64,000 bases of DNA. Source: Maridesulfovibrio sp050916235. Lineage in GTDB: Bacteria > Desulfobacterota > Desulfovibrionia > Desulfovibrionales > Desulfovibrionaceae. Of this stretch, positions 53,178 to 62,049 are shown in pieces (the stretch's first letter is position 1; every line of letters begins with the position of its first letter). The DNA is taken from positions 186,001 to 250,000 of the forward strand of contig NZ_CP104854.1 of assembly GCF_050916235.1 (NCBI RefSeq), given 5' to 3'. The notes under the pieces were generated by a model. The model was not told the DNA's origin and ran no database searches. It saw only the letters and a list, made by a program, of their open reading frames with translations. The translations under genes were made by a program, and so were the position numbers.

Positions 53178-54437
53178 ATGAAAAAAATGGCGAAGTTGTG
53201 TCTGGTGGTTGCCGCAGCTTTGATGCTGGCTGTTCCGCAGGTCTCCATGGCCAAAGAACTCAGCGGCGATCTCGAAATCTTTTCCTGGTGGGCCGGTGAC
53301 GAAGGCCCGGCTCTGCAGGCCCTGATCAAGCAGTACAAAGCCAAAAATCCCAATGTAAAAGTTATCGACGCTACCGTTACCGGCGGTTCCGGCGTTAACG
53401 CCAAGGCCGTTCTGAAGACCCGCATGCTCGGTAACGAGCCTCCGGACAGCTTTCAGGTTCACGCAGGTCAGGAACTCATCGGTACCTGGGTAAAGGCTGA
53501 CCGTATGGAAGACCTTACCTTCCTGTTCAAGGATCAGGGCTGGATGGACGCTTTCCCCGAAGGGCTGGTCAAGCTCATCGGTACCGACAAGGGCATCTGG
53601 TCCGTGCCGGTAAACATCCACCGTTCCAACGTAATGTGGTACATCCCTGCCAACCTCAAGAAATGGGGCGTTGAAGCACCCAAGACCTGGGATGATTTCC
53701 TGAAAATCGCTCCCAAACTCCAGAAGGAAGGCATCGTGCCCCTGGCACTGGCCCAGAACTGGACCGCCAACCACCTCTGGGAATCCGTTGCACTTGCCTC
53801 CATGGGCCCAGACAACTGGGATGCCCTCTGGGCCGGCAAGCTGAGATTCGACAGCCCTGAAGTAGTAAAGGCATGGGAACTCTTCGGCAAGATCCTCCAG
53901 TACACCAACACCGACGCTCCTTCCCTGTCCTGGCAGCAGGCCACCGACATGGTTATCGACGGACGCGCCGCCTTCAACATAATGGGCGACTGGGCCGCAG
54001 GCTACATGGTCACCACCAAGAAGATGGCTCCCGGCACCGATTTCGGCTGGGCAGCTTCTCCTGACAGTGATGGCGAATTCATGTTCCTCGCCGACTCCTT
54101 CGGCCTGCCCAAGGGTGCACCCAACCGGGACAACGCCATTGCGTGGCTCGAGATTCTGGGTTCCAAGGAAGGCAGTGATGCATTCAACCCCCTCAAGGGC
54201 TCCATCTCCGCACGCAAGGACTCCGACCTGAGCAAGTACAACGCCTACCTGCAGTCCGCAGCCAAGGACTTCAGCAAGGACCGCGTTGTAGGTTCTCTGG
54301 CACACGGTGTTGCCGCCAACGAAACCTTCATGGGCGGATTCTCTCAGGTCATGGAAATGTTCCTGAAGACCAAAAACGCCAACGCCGTAGCCAAGGCTTG
54401 CCAGCAGCTTGCAGACAAAGCCCAGATCGGCAAATAG
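53178..54437 (+). CDS. CUT1 sugar-binding protein (glucose/galactose type)
   Basis: A 419-residue periplasmic protein with a signal peptide (MKKMAKLCLVVAAALMLAVPQVSMA). Mature part: DLEIFSWWAGDEGPALQALIKQYK at the N-terminus, VPVNIHRSNVMWYIPANLKKWGVEAPKTWDDFL and NIMGDWAAGYM. It resembles the GtsA-type glucose/mannose-binding proteins of Pseudomonas and Thermus. AGGAGG precedes the ATG. Given its place in the galactose operon, galactose or glucose is the likely cargo. Confidence 0.9.
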   Translation: MKKMAKLCLVVAAALMLAVPQVSMAKELSGDLEIFSWWAGDEGPALQALIKQYKAKNPNVKVIDATVTGGSGVNAKAVLKTRMLGNEPPDSFQVHAGQELIGTWVKADRMEDLTFLFKDQGWMDAFPEGLVKLIGTDKGIWSVPVNIHRSNVMWYIPANLKKWGVEAPKTWDDFLKIAPKLQKEGIVPLALAQNWTANHLWESVALASMGPDNWDALWAGKLRFDSPEVVKAWELFGKILQYTNTDAPSLSWQQATDMVIDGRAAFNIMGDWAAGYMVTTKKMAPGTDFGWAASPDSDGEFMFLADSFGLPKGAPNRDNAIAWLEILGSKEGSDAFNPLKGSISARKDSDLSKYNAYLQSAAKDFSKDRVVGSLAHGVAANETFMGGFSQVMEMFLKTKNANAVAKACQQLADKAQIGK

Positions 54438-54505
54438 ACCGACAGGCGGACTAATGAAAGAGAAGGCTTCAGGGGCTTGATCCCCTTAGGCCAACAGAAA
54501 GAAAA

Positions 54506-54532
54506 AGCCGCGCCGCTTAAGGCGGCGCGGCT
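54506..54532 (+). other. Strong hairpin between binding-protein and permease genes
   Basis: AGCCGCGCCGC (54506-54516) and GCGGCGCGGCT (54522-54532), perfect 11-pair stem with a five-base loop, followed by CTTAGAAA rather than a T-run. Typical of mRNA-stabilising or attenuating structures that raise binding protein over membrane subunits. Confidence 0.78.
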
Positions 54533-54550
54533 CTTAGAAAGGGGCGGTTT

Positions 54551-55669
54551 ATGCGGGAAGCTTCACGGGACAGACTCAAGGCGTTTTTTACGCTTCTGCC
54601 ATCAATTATACTGATCGCCGTATTCGTCTACGGGTTCATCGGCAACACCATCTGGATTTCTATGACCGACTGGGGCGGAATGGGGTCACTGGCCCTTAAT
54701 CCTCAAATGAACTTCGTAGGACTCGACAACTATACGGACCTGTTTACCGGATTCCTTTCCGCGGGCTTCAGGCAGGATCTCGTCAACGCGGTGTACTACT
54801 CAATAATGCTGCTTGCCGGGGCCATCGGGCTGGGCATGTTCATCGCCATCCTGCTGGACCAGAAGCCCAAAGGTGAAGACCTGCTGCGCACAATCTTCCT
54901 TTACCCCATGTCCCTTTCATTCATAGTTTCAGGAACCATCTGGCGCTGGCTTCTTGCCCCGCAGGGCGGCGTCAACGTGCTCCCGACCTATTTCGGATTC
55001 AAGGCCCTTAATTTCCAGTGGACGTCATCACCCAAGGCAATTCTTGAATTCAACTGGCAGAACCTGTTCCAGATAATCATCTACATTGCAGCCTTCATCC
55101 TTATTCTGGTCGGGCTGTTCCTGCTCAAAAACAATCCCCAACGGGCAATGAAACGCTGGCTAGCCCCGGGGGTAGTAATCGGCGCTTTTGCATGGCTAGG
55201 CAGCAGCCTCATCCCGCAGGCACTGTTCATGGAAGAAATGCACGGGTTCAACCTCGCCACCCTGGGTATCATCATCGCAACGGTCTGGCAGTATGCCGGA
55301 TACACAATGGCCCTGTATCTTGCAGGCTTTAACGGCATATCTCAGGATCTGCGCGATGCCGCAATGCTCGACGGAGCTGACACCGTCGCCTACTACCGCC
55401 ACGTAGCCATTCCCATGCTCAAACCCATCACCATCAGTGCGGTCATCATCCTCTCGCATATCTCACTCAAGATGTTCGACATAATTTTCGCCATGACCGG
55501 CCCGGACAATGCCCAGACAGGGCACCCGGCACTCAACATGTATATGACCACCTTCCGGGCCAACGACTTTGCCCGCGGTGCGGCCATTGCAATCGTGCTC
55601 TTCCTTGTGGCAGGGACATTCATCGTCCCCTACGTGATCAGTCAGTACAAGCAAAGGACCAGAGGTTAG
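54551..55669 (+). CDS. CUT1 sugar ABC transporter permease 1, with inserted helices
   Basis: A 372-residue MalF-like permease. Landmarks are LPSIILIAVFVYGFIGNTIWISMTDW at the start, SFIVSGTIWRWLLAPQGGVN, and the coupling loop LRDAAMLDGADTVAYYRHVAIPMLKP. It is about 70 residues longer than usual (around 300), because of two additional hydrophobic segments (about 175-195 and 207-225) before LATLGIIIATVWQYAGYTM. Four bases before the next permease gene. Confidence 0.92.
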   Translation: MREASRDRLKAFFTLLPSIILIAVFVYGFIGNTIWISMTDWGGMGSLALNPQMNFVGLDNYTDLFTGFLSAGFRQDLVNAVYYSIMLLAGAIGLGMFIAILLDQKPKGEDLLRTIFLYPMSLSFIVSGTIWRWLLAPQGGVNVLPTYFGFKALNFQWTSSPKAILEFNWQNLFQIIIYIAAFILILVGLFLLKNNPQRAMKRWLAPGVVIGAFAWLGSSLIPQALFMEEMHGFNLATLGIIIATVWQYAGYTMALYLAGFNGISQDLRDAAMLDGADTVAYYRHVAIPMLKPITISAVIILSHISLKMFDIIFAMTGPDNAQTGHPALNMYMTTFRANDFARGAAIAIVLFLVAGTFIVPYVISQYKQRTRG

Positions 55670-55673
55670 CAAC

Positions 55674-56519
55674 ATGAGCACAGCTGTAACCAACAAATCC
55701 GGCGGAATCACTCCCGGCTCCATCCTGCTTTACGGGACCCTCATACTGCTGGCCCTGTTCTTTCTAATGCCCGCGTATATGGCACTTGTCACAGCCCTCA
55801 AGCCACCGGCAGACATAAGCCTGCCCACTGCATGGGAACTGCCTGATAAGTTCCACTGGTCAAGCTTTTCTGATGCACTGAGCCTTCTGAAGCCGAACAT
55901 CGTGAGCTCGCTGATTCTTACGGTCTGCGCAACTATCCTTTCAACCGTACTCGGATCTCTTAACGGCTATGTCTTTTCAAAATGGAAATTCAAAGGCAGT
56001 GAGCTTATCTTCACCCTGTTCCTTTTCGGAATGTTCATTCCCTATCAGGTAATCCTGATCCCGCTGTTCCAGACCCTGCGGGCCATGAACCTGTACGGCG
56101 GACTTCCGGGCCTGATACTGGCCCACGTGGTTTACGGGCTGCCCATTACCTCGCTTATTTTCCGCAACTTCTATGCACAAATTCCCACGGCCCTGATTGA
56201 ATCGGCACGGCTTGACGGAGCCGGGTTCTTCTCCATCTACACCCGCATTGTCTTCCCGCTGTCCATTCCGGGCTTTGTTGTAACCAGCCTGTGGCAGGTA
56301 ACCCAGATCTGGAACGAGTTCCTCTGGGGTATCTGCCTTACCCGCCACGAAGACAACCCGATCACCGTCGGGCTGGCCCAGTTGGCTGGTGGTCAGGCCG
56401 TAAGCTGGAACCTGCCAATGGCGGGCTCCATCATGGCCGCGGTCCCGGTTCTGATGATCTACATTTTCCTCGGACGCTACTTCATCCGCGGCCTTCTTGC
56501 CGGGTCGGTCAAAGAGTAA
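55674..56519 (+). CDS. CUT1 sugar ABC transporter permease 2
   Basis: A 281-residue MalG-like permease with six helices and the coupling motif LIESARLDGAGFFSIYTRIVFPLSIP. Normal length. Starts four bases after permease 1 and is the last gene of the operon, ending 21 bases before a perfect terminator. Confidence 0.93.
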   Translation: MSTAVTNKSGGITPGSILLYGTLILLALFFLMPAYMALVTALKPPADISLPTAWELPDKFHWSSFSDALSLLKPNIVSSLILTVCATILSTVLGSLNGYVFSKWKFKGSELIFTLFLFGMFIPYQVILIPLFQTLRAMNLYGGLPGLILAHVVYGLPITSLIFRNFYAQIPTALIESARLDGAGFFSIYTRIVFPLSIPGFVVTSLWQVTQIWNEFLWGICLTRHEDNPITVGLAQLAGGQAVSWNLPMAGSIMAAVPVLMIYIFLGRYFIRGLLAGSVKE

Positions 56520-56540
56520 GGATAAATACCATCGCAATAT

Positions 56541-56575
56541 AAAAATAAAGGGCACTCTGAGTGCCCTTTATTTTT
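56541..56575 (+). terminator. Terminator of the galactose/ABC operon
   Basis: AAAAATAAAGGGCAC (56541-56555) and GTGCCCTTTATTTTT (56561-56575), perfect stem of 15 with a five-base loop; U-tract is part of the 3' arm. Symmetry allows use on both strands. Confidence 0.9.
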
Positions 56576-56623
56576 AACAGCTGCAGATATTCCTGCATTT
56601 AATTTTATAACTTGTCTTTTAAC

Positions 56624-56986
56624 TCAGGATTTCTTTACCCAGTTTTCTTTAACACTGTCCAAATCAACATACCACGCATCAAACAGCGGTGTAATATAAT
56701 ACTCTACCACTTCAGGCTCTTTGATCAGCCACTGCTCAACAGCCGATCTTTGGGCTTCAGAAACCGATCCTCTGTAGGCCATGGCTGTCACAGAACCTTC
56801 ATACTTATATGCCTGCCCTCCACCGCCGAAAGCGAGTTTATTCTCCTCAATGGCTTCCTCAATAAATCTATCGATAAAGCCTTCCCCGACCTGAGTTTCA
56901 AGACTATTTGTGAAATGTAAACCAACGTAACATATCATTTCCCTGAATTCGCCAAGTCTTTTCTTCTTTCTCAACCTTTTCCGCAT
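56624..56986 (-). CDS. yggL: YggL family (DUF469) 50S ribosome-binding protein
   Basis: A 120-residue basic protein with the YggL pattern: MRKRLRKKKRLGEFREM at the N-terminus, FIDRFIEEAIEENKLAFGGGG in the middle and VEQWLIKEPEVVEYYITPLFDAWY at the end. The E. coli homologue binds the 50S ribosomal subunit. It stands alone, with the gal operon terminator downstream and a long gene-free region upstream. Confidence 0.85.
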   Translation of the reverse strand: MRKRLRKKKRLGEFREMICYVGLHFTNSLETQVGEGFIDRFIEEAIEENKLAFGGGGQAYKYEGSVTAMAYRGSVSEAQRSAVEQWLIKEPEVVEYYITPLFDAWYVDLDSVKENWVKKS

Positions 56987-57521
56987 TATCGCAATCCTTG
57001 ATTACATATTATAAAATTAAGAATCCCGGAAAGAATACAATTCAGTCAACCAACAGAGTTTTGGCACAACTACGGCCAGTTATAGAACGTTACTCCCTGC
57101 TGACCATTCAGGCAAAGACTATTATTCTATGCCGTGGCAATTCTTCTTCGCTCACTAATATTAAGAAACGGGCTTAGACATACTCAGCCAGGAAGAAGGA
57201 TCTTATCAAATACAACGCGACATTGTCCTTGAACTATCCCTATGCAAGACACCAGTCATCAAACATGGACGACTTTTGCAAACACTCTTCATCATATTTA
57301 GATCGCTTTTTAAAACTATGTACAGCCATAGTAATATTTTTTCTTGACTAGTAACACCAACAACTCTATCATCCATTTCAGAAAAACGGAACCTTGACTG
57401 GAAAGCGCTCCCTACCTCCCGTGTTTTCCGCTTTCTCAATAAAAAAGAGAACTACCTTCATCCTCAAGGCAAACTGTTTTTTTACTCCCACGGCAGTTCT
57501 AGCCTCCCTGTAGAGCCGACG

Positions 57522-57558
57522 CAGGCCCGATAGCGGCCGATCCCCGCTATCGGGCCTG
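57522..57558. repeat. 15-bp perfect inverted repeat
   Basis: CAGGCCCGATAGCGG (57522-57536) and CCGCTATCGGGCCTG (57544-57558) flank the seven-base loop CCGATCC. No T-run on either side and no adjacent gene end, so it is not an obvious terminator. It may be part of a small RNA or a mobile palindromic repeat. Confidence 0.6.
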
Positions 57559-57738
57559 AGGGAACTCCCTCATAACAGGCTGAATGGTTTCTGGCCTCAA
57601 AGACTTATCCTTGCGCTCTAGAAATAATCTTACCATGAACCCTGTTTACGATAGACATCTCTCCTTATTTGAAACACCGGCATTTTCGTTTTCCAACACC
57701 CAGATAAACTGAAATATTTCGAACTTTCGTGCCAATAT

Positions 57739-57774
57739 AAAAAAACGGAACCATCCCAAGACAGGATGATTCCG
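57739..57774 (-). terminator. Terminator of the hydrogenase maturation operon
   Basis: On the minus strand CGGAATCATCC (57764-57774) pairs with GGATGGTTCCG (57746-57756) with one mismatch, then TTTTTTT. It lies about 37 bases past the hydF stop. Confidence 0.82.
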
Positions 57775-57810
57775 CACGTTTAACAGGCTGTTAATTATGA
57801 TAAAATACTT

Positions 57811-59013
57811 CTATAATTTAAACGGACGCACAACCCGATCCAGCACTCCCTGAACCTTGGAAATTGCCACTCCGTAGTTTGTCACAGGAATTCCGTTACG
57901 GTGGCATTCCCTGATGCGGCGAAGCATCTCGCTTCTGTTAAGCATGCAGGCCCCGCAATGAATTACCAATTTGAACCGTTCGAGATCCTCCGGAAAATCA
58001 TGCCCGGAATACATCACAAAATTAATATCCTTGCCGGTGTACTGCCTTATCCAGCGCGGAATCTTGACCTGCCCTATATCATCAGCAACGGGATGATGTG
58101 AACAGGCTTCACCTATAAGGACCGTATCACCGTCCTCAAGGCTTTCGATAGCCTCAGCTCCTTTGACAAGGCTGGGCAGATCCCCTTTGTAGCGGGCAAA
58201 GAGGGTTGAAAAAGTTGTCAGCGGAATATCATCCGGCACATCCCCGGAAACACTCAGCACCACCTGAGAATCGGTAATGACAAGCGCTGGTTTGCGTTTC
58301 AGTGAGGCCAGAGTTTCCTCGATCTCCTTTTCCTTTACTGTGACTCCGACAGCATCACAGTCCAGAATCTCACGCAGAACCTGAACCTGCGGCAGAATCA
58401 ACCGTCCTTTGGGAGCGGCAAGATCGATTGGAACAACGCAGACAACCCAGTCCCCTTCGCCGAAAAGATCTCCGGCAAGAACCGGGTCACTTTTCATTTC
58501 CTCAGGAGCCTGATCTATTATGGCTTCTTTCAGCGCGCTCACCGAACAGGATTCAAGAACGGAAACCCGGTAAAAAGGTATCCCACTGTTGCGACAGTAG
58601 CTCATATCTGTTTCGGTGGGTTCACGCAGGTCGTTCTTGTTGAAAACAACCATGAACGGAATATCCATCTGTCTGAGCTTTTCAATGATACCTGTTTCGT
58701 GATCGGTAAGTCCTTCTTCATCCACCACAACCAAAGCAAGGTCGGTACGGTTAAGGACCCTGTTGGTAGCCTTCACACGAAGCTCTCCGACCTCCCCGGA
58801 ATCATCAAGTCCGGCGGTGTCGTAAAAAGTCACCGGGCCGAGCGGAAGCAGTTCGTAAGGCTTGGCAACCGGGTCTGTAGTTGTGCCCGGATGGTCCGAA
58901 ACAATCGCCACCTCCTGCCCGGCAATGGCGTTTATCAGTGAAGACTTACCGGCATTTCGCTTGCCGACCAGCGTAATCACCATCCGTACGCCGCGGGGAG
59001 CCTTGTTAGACAT
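57811..59013 (-). CDS. hydF: [FeFe]-hydrogenase maturation GTPase/scaffold HydF
   Basis: HydF carries the assembled 2Fe subcluster to the hydrogenase. 400 residues: GTPase domain (VGKRNAGKSSLINAIAG, GTTTDPVAK, TFYDTAGLDD, FNKNDL), a dimerisation domain and a C-terminal cluster-binding domain with the Cys-His pattern EACSHHPV ... VIHCGACML. The start overlaps the hydE stop by eight bases, so translation is coupled. Last gene of the operon. Confidence 0.95.
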   Translation of the reverse strand: MSNKAPRGVRMVITLVGKRNAGKSSLINAIAGQEVAIVSDHPGTTTDPVAKPYELLPLGPVTFYDTAGLDDSGEVGELRVKATNRVLNRTDLALVVVDEEGLTDHETGIIEKLRQMDIPFMVVFNKNDLREPTETDMSYCRNSGIPFYRVSVLESCSVSALKEAIIDQAPEEMKSDPVLAGDLFGEGDWVVCVVPIDLAAPKGRLILPQVQVLREILDCDAVGVTVKEKEIEETLASLKRKPALVITDSQVVLSVSGDVPDDIPLTTFSTLFARYKGDLPSLVKGAEAIESLEDGDTVLIGEACSHHPVADDIGQVKIPRWIRQYTGKDINFVMYSGHDFPEDLERFKLVIHCGACMLNRSEMLRRIRECHRNGIPVTNYGVAISKVQGVLDRVVRPFKL

Positions 59014-60010
59014 AATGTGTTCTCCTTGAAGACCCTTTGGATGCTGAAGGAACGAAATTAAGAGAGCGTATCAACTCTTCTGCATAAAAAATGGAATCCG
59101 TTTCATCGACTGAAACGGAATTCTTGCCTGGATAAATATTATAGTCCCTGCGGTTGGAAGAAGGGGTAACAGACGGCATTATAACGTTGCAGCCTCGCAA
59201 CAGTCCATTTGCCCGTCCGTCCCCATCAAAGGAATCCAGTGCCGATGTTGCCGGGATATTGGCCTGCGAATTGAGCAGCCTTGCAAGAGCCGTAAACCGG
59301 TAGGAAATATCTATGTCTCCTGCCGAAGCATCTGCAAACGGTGTCTGCGGATGGGGAACAAAAGGCCCGGCGGCAATCATGTCCAGCTCTAGTCCGGTCA
59401 GGAAAATCAGGTCTTCGGCAAGCTGTTCGATGCTGTAACCCGGAAGACCTATTATGATACCGGACCCGACCTCGTAACCGATTTCCTGCATGGCCCGCAG
59501 CAGCTCAAGCCGATCCTGCAATTTTTCACCGTTTCGGATATGCTCATAAATTCCGGAATCCGTAGTTTCAAGCTTCAGGAGGCAACGATCAGCACCGCAA
59601 TGGAACCAGTGCTCATACTCCGCAACACTGCGATCCCCGAGCGAAAGGGTTACAGCCACATCATGCTCGGCCTTGATCCTTCGGACAATATCGGCAATCT
59701 GCAGAGCGGAATATCCAAGATCATCCCCCGACTGCAGAACAATCGTTCTCGCCCCAGCTTCGGCAGCAAAACCGGCCGCTTCGACGATAGTATCCGCATC
59801 CAGCCTATAACGGGTCACATTTGTATTCGGAGCACGCAGTCCGCAGTAACGGCAGCGCTTGATACAGACATTTGAAAATTCTACGATAGCCCTGAGATAG
59901 ACTTCCCTGCCGAAACTACACTCCCTGACTCTGTCGGCTGAAGAGTACAGTTCTTCATCATTTCCGCCGTTCAGGTAAAACATAATTTCATCGCGCCCGA
60001 TCACCGACAT
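59006..60010 (-). CDS. hydE: [FeFe]-hydrogenase maturation radical SAM enzyme HydE
   Basis: 334 residues. Radical SAM motif CIKRCRYC, VTRYRLDADTIVEAAGFAAEAGARTIVLQSGDD, KLETTDSGIYEHI, GSGIIIGLPGYSIEQLAEDL. HydE processes the iron-cysteine precursor made by HydG on the way to the dithiomethylamine-bridged subcluster. It follows the unrecognised 194-residue gene with one base between and overlaps hydF. Confidence 0.95.
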   Translation of the reverse strand: MSVIGRDEIMFYLNGGNDEELYSSADRVRECSFGREVYLRAIVEFSNVCIKRCRYCGLRAPNTNVTRYRLDADTIVEAAGFAAEAGARTIVLQSGDDLGYSALQIADIVRRIKAEHDVAVTLSLGDRSVAEYEHWFHCGADRCLLKLETTDSGIYEHIRNGEKLQDRLELLRAMQEIGYEVGSGIIIGLPGYSIEQLAEDLIFLTGLELDMIAAGPFVPHPQTPFADASAGDIDISYRFTALARLLNSQANIPATSALDSFDGDGRANGLLRGCNVIMPSVTPSSNRRDYNIYPGKNSVSVDETDSIFYAEELIRSLNFVPSASKGSSRRTHYV

Positions 60011-60011
60011 T

Positions 60012-60596
60012 TTATATATCCTTAGGCGGAATTCCGCTTTTCATGGCCACAACACATTCACTCACCAGCCTATAGGCAGCAGCAGCCTCCGCCTGTGCCT
60101 GCGCAGGAATACGCCCTTCTTCAGCCCACCCAAGAAGCCTCTCAACATCAGCAGAAACACGTCCCCAGAAACCTCCGGGAGCCGGGACAGAGGCATGGGA
60201 ATACTGACCGAAGCAGATCTCATCATCAACAATGACTACAGGGAAACAAGGAAGCACTGAGGTAAAATGGACACGCACCTTTCCGGGATAACGCCTCGAC
60301 AGATCCATCAGAAATTCAGCCGAACGGACAATTTCAGCCTCAACATCCTGCCGGGGAATACCGGACCGGAGAACTTCAAGAAAAGGAATTCTCCAAGGCT
60401 CATTTCCTCCGGGCAGCAAGGCAAGCACATCAAGCCTGCCAAAAGAACTACGTGCCAAAGCCTCCTCCAACCCGCTACGGTGCGGCTCAGACTCGGCAAA
60501 AGGACCGTAGACTGCAGCATGGAGAATTATCCTGCGCCTGGCCCCGGCAAACAATGCGGGAAACCCCAGCTCCCCTACTCCGCACACAAACTTCAT
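60012..60596 (-). CDS. Unrecognised 194-residue protein in the hyd operon
   Basis: A cytoplasmic-looking protein, no signal or membrane segment. Visible features: FVCGVGELGFPALFAGARRR at the N-terminus, a Rossmann-like middle (LDVLALLPGGNEPWRIPFLEVLRSG), and FTSVLPCFPVVIVDDEICFGQYSHASVP, where VVIVDDEICFG faintly resembles phospholipase-D-like fold strands but lacks HKD. One Cys in LPCFPV and one in DEICFG. Its ATG overlaps the aspA stop (TAATG) and hydE follows at once, so it is certainly co-transcribed. A maturation helper role is only inferred from context. Confidence 0.8.
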   Translation of the reverse strand: MKFVCGVGELGFPALFAGARRRIILHAAVYGPFAESEPHRSGLEEALARSSFGRLDVLALLPGGNEPWRIPFLEVLRSGIPRQDVEAEIVRSAEFLMDLSRRYPGKVRVHFTSVLPCFPVVIVDDEICFGQYSHASVPAPGGFWGRVSADVERLLGWAEEGRIPAQAQAEAAAAYRLVSECVVAMKSGIPPKDI

Positions 60597-62032
60597 TACG
60601 ACTTGAACCTGTCCATTTCATCCGGAGTAAAGCCCTGCTTGCAGAGCCGTTGCGGGGATAGAATTTTATCAACCTCGTCCTGATCGGTAATCCCCCTAAA
60701 CACAACCTCCTCCCGCAGGGAACGTCCGCTCTTGCGGCAACCTTCGAGGATTGTTTCCACGGTCTCATATCCAAGAAACGGGACAAGAACCGTTGCAAGT
60801 GCGGCACTTGATTCCACATGATCCCGGCATCTCTGAGCATCGGCAACTATTCCCTGAACGCAGTTACGGGCAAAACTGCGGGTCGCATTGACCAGCAGGC
60901 TCAGGGACCCCAGCAGATTCTGGGCAAGCAGCGGCATGAACTGATTAAGCTCCAACTGCCCCATGGACGCGGCAAGGGTAATTACCTGATCGTTCCCCAT
61001 AACCTGAAGGGAGACCTGCGCTACCGCCTCCGGCATTACCGGATTAATCTTGCCGGCCATAATGGATGAACCGGCCTGAAGCGCCGGCAGTCCGATCTCG
61101 CCAAATGCCGTCTGAGGACCGCTGCCCAGCAGACGCAGATCGTTGGATATTTTCATGAGATTGACGGCGTAGGATTTCAGCATGCCGGAAACTTCCACCA
61201 GCGAATCAACATTCTGGGTGGCGTCAATCAGGTTTTCCGCCCTTGAAACAGGCAGCCCGGATATGTTCTTGAGTTCAGCCGCAACCCGCAACACGTAAGC
61301 ACGCGGTGCTCCAAGCCCTGTTCCAATGGCAGTTCCACCGAGATTGACCTTCTTTATCCGTTCCCGACATTTGAAAATTCTCCAGCGATCCCGCGATACG
61401 GCCTCTGCGAATGCCCCGAAAGTCATTCCCAGAGTCATGGGTACGGCATCCATCAGCTGGGTCCGGCCCACCTTTACCACCTCGGAAAATTCGCTTTCCT
61501 TCTTCTGCAACTCTCCCTGAAGCAGCGAAACTTCTTTTTCAAGGTCGGTCAGCATTCCAAGCGCTGCCACCTTCAATGCGGTAGGAAACACATCGTTGGT
61601 GGACTGATGCATGTTCACGTGATGCACAGGGTGCACCAGAGCGTAATCACCAAGCTGTCCACCGAGAAGTTCAATGGCCCTGTTGGCGATGACTTCATTG
61701 ATATTCATATTTGCGGAGGTTCCGGCCCCGCCTTGATACGGGTCAACCGTAAGACTATCGTCCAATAAACCGGAGGAAACATCCCTGCACGCGGTAATTA
61801 CTGCCTTTCCTATCCGCTCCTCCATAAAACTCAGTTCAACATTGACTGCGGCGCAGGCTTCCTTGACCTGCGCAAAAGCGCGGATAAAGCGGGCGTGCAT
61901 ACGCAGGCCCGAAAGAGGAAAGTTGAGCATGGCACGCCTGGTATGGATGCCGTAGTACGCATCCGCCGGAATTTCCATTTCACCCAGACAATCCCTCTCA
62001 ATACGGAAAGCAGCTTTTCCGGATTCAGACAT
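60596..62032 (-). CDS. aspA: Aspartate ammonia-lyase
   Basis: About 478 residues of the fumarase/aspartase superfamily. Landmarks are RIERDCLGEMEIPADAYYGIHTRRA, GGAGTSANMNINEVIANRAIELLGG, VHPVHHVNMHQSTNDVFPTALK and the signature GSSIMAGKINPVMPEAV. The ATG at 62032 is preferred because GGAGGA lies just before it; an ATG at 62050 overlaps the hydG stop. Releases ammonia and fumarate from aspartate. Occurs in some hyd operons, suggesting that ammonia or fumarate matters there. Confidence 0.92.
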   Translation of the reverse strand: MSESGKAAFRIERDCLGEMEIPADAYYGIHTRRAMLNFPLSGLRMHARFIRAFAQVKEACAAVNVELSFMEERIGKAVITACRDVSSGLLDDSLTVDPYQGGAGTSANMNINEVIANRAIELLGGQLGDYALVHPVHHVNMHQSTNDVFPTALKVAALGMLTDLEKEVSLLQGELQKKESEFSEVVKVGRTQLMDAVPMTLGMTFGAFAEAVSRDRWRIFKCRERIKKVNLGGTAIGTGLGAPRAYVLRVAAELKNISGLPVSRAENLIDATQNVDSLVEVSGMLKSYAVNLMKISNDLRLLGSGPQTAFGEIGLPALQAGSSIMAGKINPVMPEAVAQVSLQVMGNDQVITLAASMGQLELNQFMPLLAQNLLGSLSLLVNATRSFARNCVQGIVADAQRCRDHVESSAALATVLVPFLGYETVETILEGCRKSGRSLREEVVFRGITDQDEVDKILSPQRLCKQGFTPDEMDRFKS

Positions 62033-62049
62033 GTTTCCTCCGGAATTCA

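Larger units (their letters stand above)
56987..57810. other. 824-base gene-free region with an orphan 15-bp hairpin
   Basis: Between yggL and hydF. I see no convincing gene; one short minus-strand frame near 57206-57439 has no recognisable features. The notable item is a perfect inverted repeat at 57522-57558. A T-run at about 57474-57482 follows a weak hairpin. The hydF terminator is at 57739-57774. Confidence 0.45.

Noticed and set aside
52037..54305. Long minus-strand frames across the sugar ATPase and binding-protein genes
   Set aside because: Antisense shadows of well-supported plus-strand genes, with no recognisable domains.
57206..57439. 77-codon minus-strand frame in the long gap next to yggL
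   Set aside because: No ribosome-binding site or recognisable feature, low-complexity basic start; treated as chance.
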